This document shows positions 5,531 through 6,990 of a DNA stretch of 6,990 nt, piece after piece. Positions within the stretch are counted from its first letter, which is position 1; every line of letters begins with the position of its first letter. The DNA comes from Akkermansiaceae bacterium (GTDB lineage Bacteria > Verrucomicrobiota > Verrucomicrobiia > Verrucomicrobiales > Akkermansiaceae), in the NCBI GenBank assembly GCA_903909905.1, contig CAIVXP010000234.1:1-6990 (forward strand). The letters are read 5' to 3'. The notes under the pieces were generated by a model that saw nothing but the letters and a program-made list of their open reading frames with translations, did no database searches and was not told the DNA's origin. Both the position numbers and the translations under genes were made by a program.

Positions 5531-6990
5531 ATGAAATCACCCATCACCCCACTCATCCTTCTCAGCGCCGCCCCGGCACTCGCCCAAAACCTACTCGACC
5601 CGCTGGTCGTTTCTGCCACCCGCACGAACCGAAGCGCCAGTGACACGGCCTACTCAACGGCTACCATCGACGCCGATTTCATCCGCGAGACCAACCGCCG
5701 CACTCTACCCGAAGCTTTGCAATACACCCCCGGCGTGCTCGTTCAAAAAACTGCTCACGGTCACGGCTCACCGATCATCCGCGGCTTCACCGGCCGCCAA
5801 AACCTTCTACTTGTCGACGGCGTCCGCCTCAACAACTCCTCATGGCGCAGCGGCGCGGTCCAATACTGGAACACCGTCGACGCGCTTTCTCTCGACCACC
5901 TCGAGCTGATCAAAAACCAAGGCTCCGTACTCTACGGCTCCGACGCGATCGGCGGCACACTCAACGCCTTCACGAAATCATCGGATTTCAGGAACCGCAC
6001 CGAAGGGGAATTTTACCAAGCCGGATCCGCCAGCTACGAGTTCCGCGCCAATGGCCAAGGCAGCCACATCGGAAGACTGGAAACAGAAACCGGCATCGGT
6101 GGAAAATTCGGCGTCATGCTCGGACTCTCTGCCAAAGACTTTGGCGACATCGAAGACTCATCGGTCGGACGCATGCGCGGCACCGGCTACCCGGAACAGG
6201 ACCTCGATCTGCGCACGGATTGGGCAGTCACGCCTGACTCAACACTCACTTTCTATCACAGCCAAGTGAACCAGGATGATGTCTCGCGTTGGCACCGCAC
6301 CCGCAACAACCCCGGCTGGACCCACGGCAACCATGTCACCGAAGCGGGCAAATGGACCAGCAACACCTACGACCAAGAAAGAAGTCTCAGCTACCTGCGA
6401 TACGCCGGCGAAAACGCAGACAACAACGCCGCCATCCAACGCTGGAATGCCACGCTCTCCTACCAGACCTCTGCCGACTCAGAGTTTCAAAATCGCAACC
6501 CCAAGGAAGACTCACTGCGCGAATCCAACATCGACCTCGATACCACCGGCATCGACCTGATGCTCGAATCAAAAATCGGCCCCGGCAATCTGGTTTATGG
6601 ATTGGATTATTACCACGATTCGATCGACTCTTCCGGAAGCAAGAACAACCAAGCCGGCACCAAGTACTCCGAACTTCTGCCCATCGGCGATGACTCAAAT
6701 TACGACCTGCTAGGCATCTACAGCCAGTACGAATGGCAGGCCACCGAACCTCTCGAGATCACGGGCGGACTTCGCTACACCTACGCCGATGCCTCGTTCG
6801 GACGCTATTATGATAGCGCAGGCAAACAGCAACCCAGCGCATCCGCCGACTGGGACTCGCTCGTCGGCTCACTGCGCGCGCTCTACAAAATCGACGATCA
6901 ATGGAGTGTTTACGCAGGAGCATCCGAGGCATTTCGTGCGCCCAACCTCAACGATCTGACCGGCAACATCGTCTCAAATTCCGGCTCTGC
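5531..6990 (+). CDS. TonB-dependent outer membrane receptor, N-terminal part, cut by window edge
   Basis: An outer membrane beta-barrel with an N-terminal plug that imports a scarce ligand using energy from TonB-ExbBD. About 486 residues are visible and the frame is open to the right edge. Seen in order: a signal peptide (LILLSAAPALA, cleavage near ALA-Q at 16-19), a TonB-box-like DPLVVSATR (23-31), the plug with LPEALQYTPGVLVQ (59-72), SPIIRGFTGRQNLLLVDGVRLNN (80-102), YWNTVD (112-117) and GSVLYGSDAIGGTLNAFT (131-148), then alternating barrel strands. SEAFRAPNLNDLTGN near the right edge (about residue 467 onward) is the FRAP-type barrel motif seen in many siderophore, heme and cobalamin receptors. 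An HGHG stretch at 76-79 could matter for heme or metal, but this is speculation. The substrate cannot be named. The ATG at 5531 begins a proper signal peptide; the leader is A-rich with no Shine-Dalgarno. It follows the cysteine-less thioredoxin-like gene closely and is likely co-transcribed with it. Confidence 0.92.
   Translation, partial: MKSPITPLILLSAAPALAQNLLDPLVVSATRTNRSASDTAYSTATIDADFIRETNRRTLPEALQYTPGVLVQKTAHGHGSPIIRGFTGRQNLLLVDGVRLNNSSWRSGAVQYWNTVDALSLDHLELIKNQGSVLYGSDAIGGTLNAFTKSSDFRNRTEGEFYQAGSASYEFRANGQGSHIGRLETETGIGGKFGVMLGLSAKDFGDIEDSSVGRMRGTGYPEQDLDLRTDWAVTPDSTLTFYHSQVNQDDVSRWHRTRNNPGWTHGNHVTEAGKWTSNTYDQERSLSYLRYAGENADNNAAIQRWNATLSYQTSADSEFQNRNPKEDSLRESNIDLDTTGIDLMLESKIGPGNLVYGLDYYHDSIDSSGSKNNQAGTKYSELLPIGDDSNYDLLGIYSQYEWQATEPLEITGGLRYTYADASFGRYYDSAGKQQPSASADWDSLVGSLRALYKIDDQWSVYAGASEAFRAPNLNDLTGNIVSNSGS

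Noticed and set aside
5640..6693. Several plus-strand open frames inside the TonB receptor region
   Set aside because: They are out-of-frame readings; the true frame runs from 5531 to the window edge without a stop and carries plug and barrel motifs.

Overview
The window comes from a GC-rich bacterium, most likely of the Verrucomicrobiota. This rests on four things: the style of the type IIA topoisomerase A subunit, the cdsA-dxr pair whose CdsA carries an altered signature motif, a small secreted EF-hand protein, and the lack of a clear Shine-Dalgarno sequence in front of all eight genes. The assignment is an inference from protein style, not from a database match.

Layout. Minus strand, positions 1-1299: the N-terminal part of a GyrA/ParC-type topoisomerase subunit (cut by the left edge), preceded by a strong intrinsic terminator and a secreted triple EF-hand protein. 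Plus strand, positions 1425-3529: cdsA (CDP-diacylglycerol synthesis) and dxr (first committed step of the MEP isoprenoid pathway), overlapping by ATGA and so probably translationally coupled. Plus strand, positions 3644-4353: a VapBC-type toxin-antitoxin pair, overlapping by one base, with a good -35 box and a palindromic candidate operator. It sits where many bacteria have rseP after dxr. Plus strand, positions 4416-6990: a secreted thioredoxin-fold protein whose CxxC cysteines are both replaced, followed 35 bases later by a TonB-dependent outer membrane receptor that runs off the right edge.

How the genes fit together. cdsA and dxr are housekeeping envelope and isoprenoid genes. vapBC is a self-contained accessory module, and vapC looks AT-richer than its neighbours. 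The cysteine-less thioredoxin-like protein and the TonB receptor probably form one export or uptake unit in the envelope.

Most of the window is recognisable. I did not find a convincing new multi-gene defence or mobile system. The best lead for something undescribed is the cysteine-less thioredoxin-fold protein paired with the TonB-dependent receptor. No stretch over 300 bases is without a gene.
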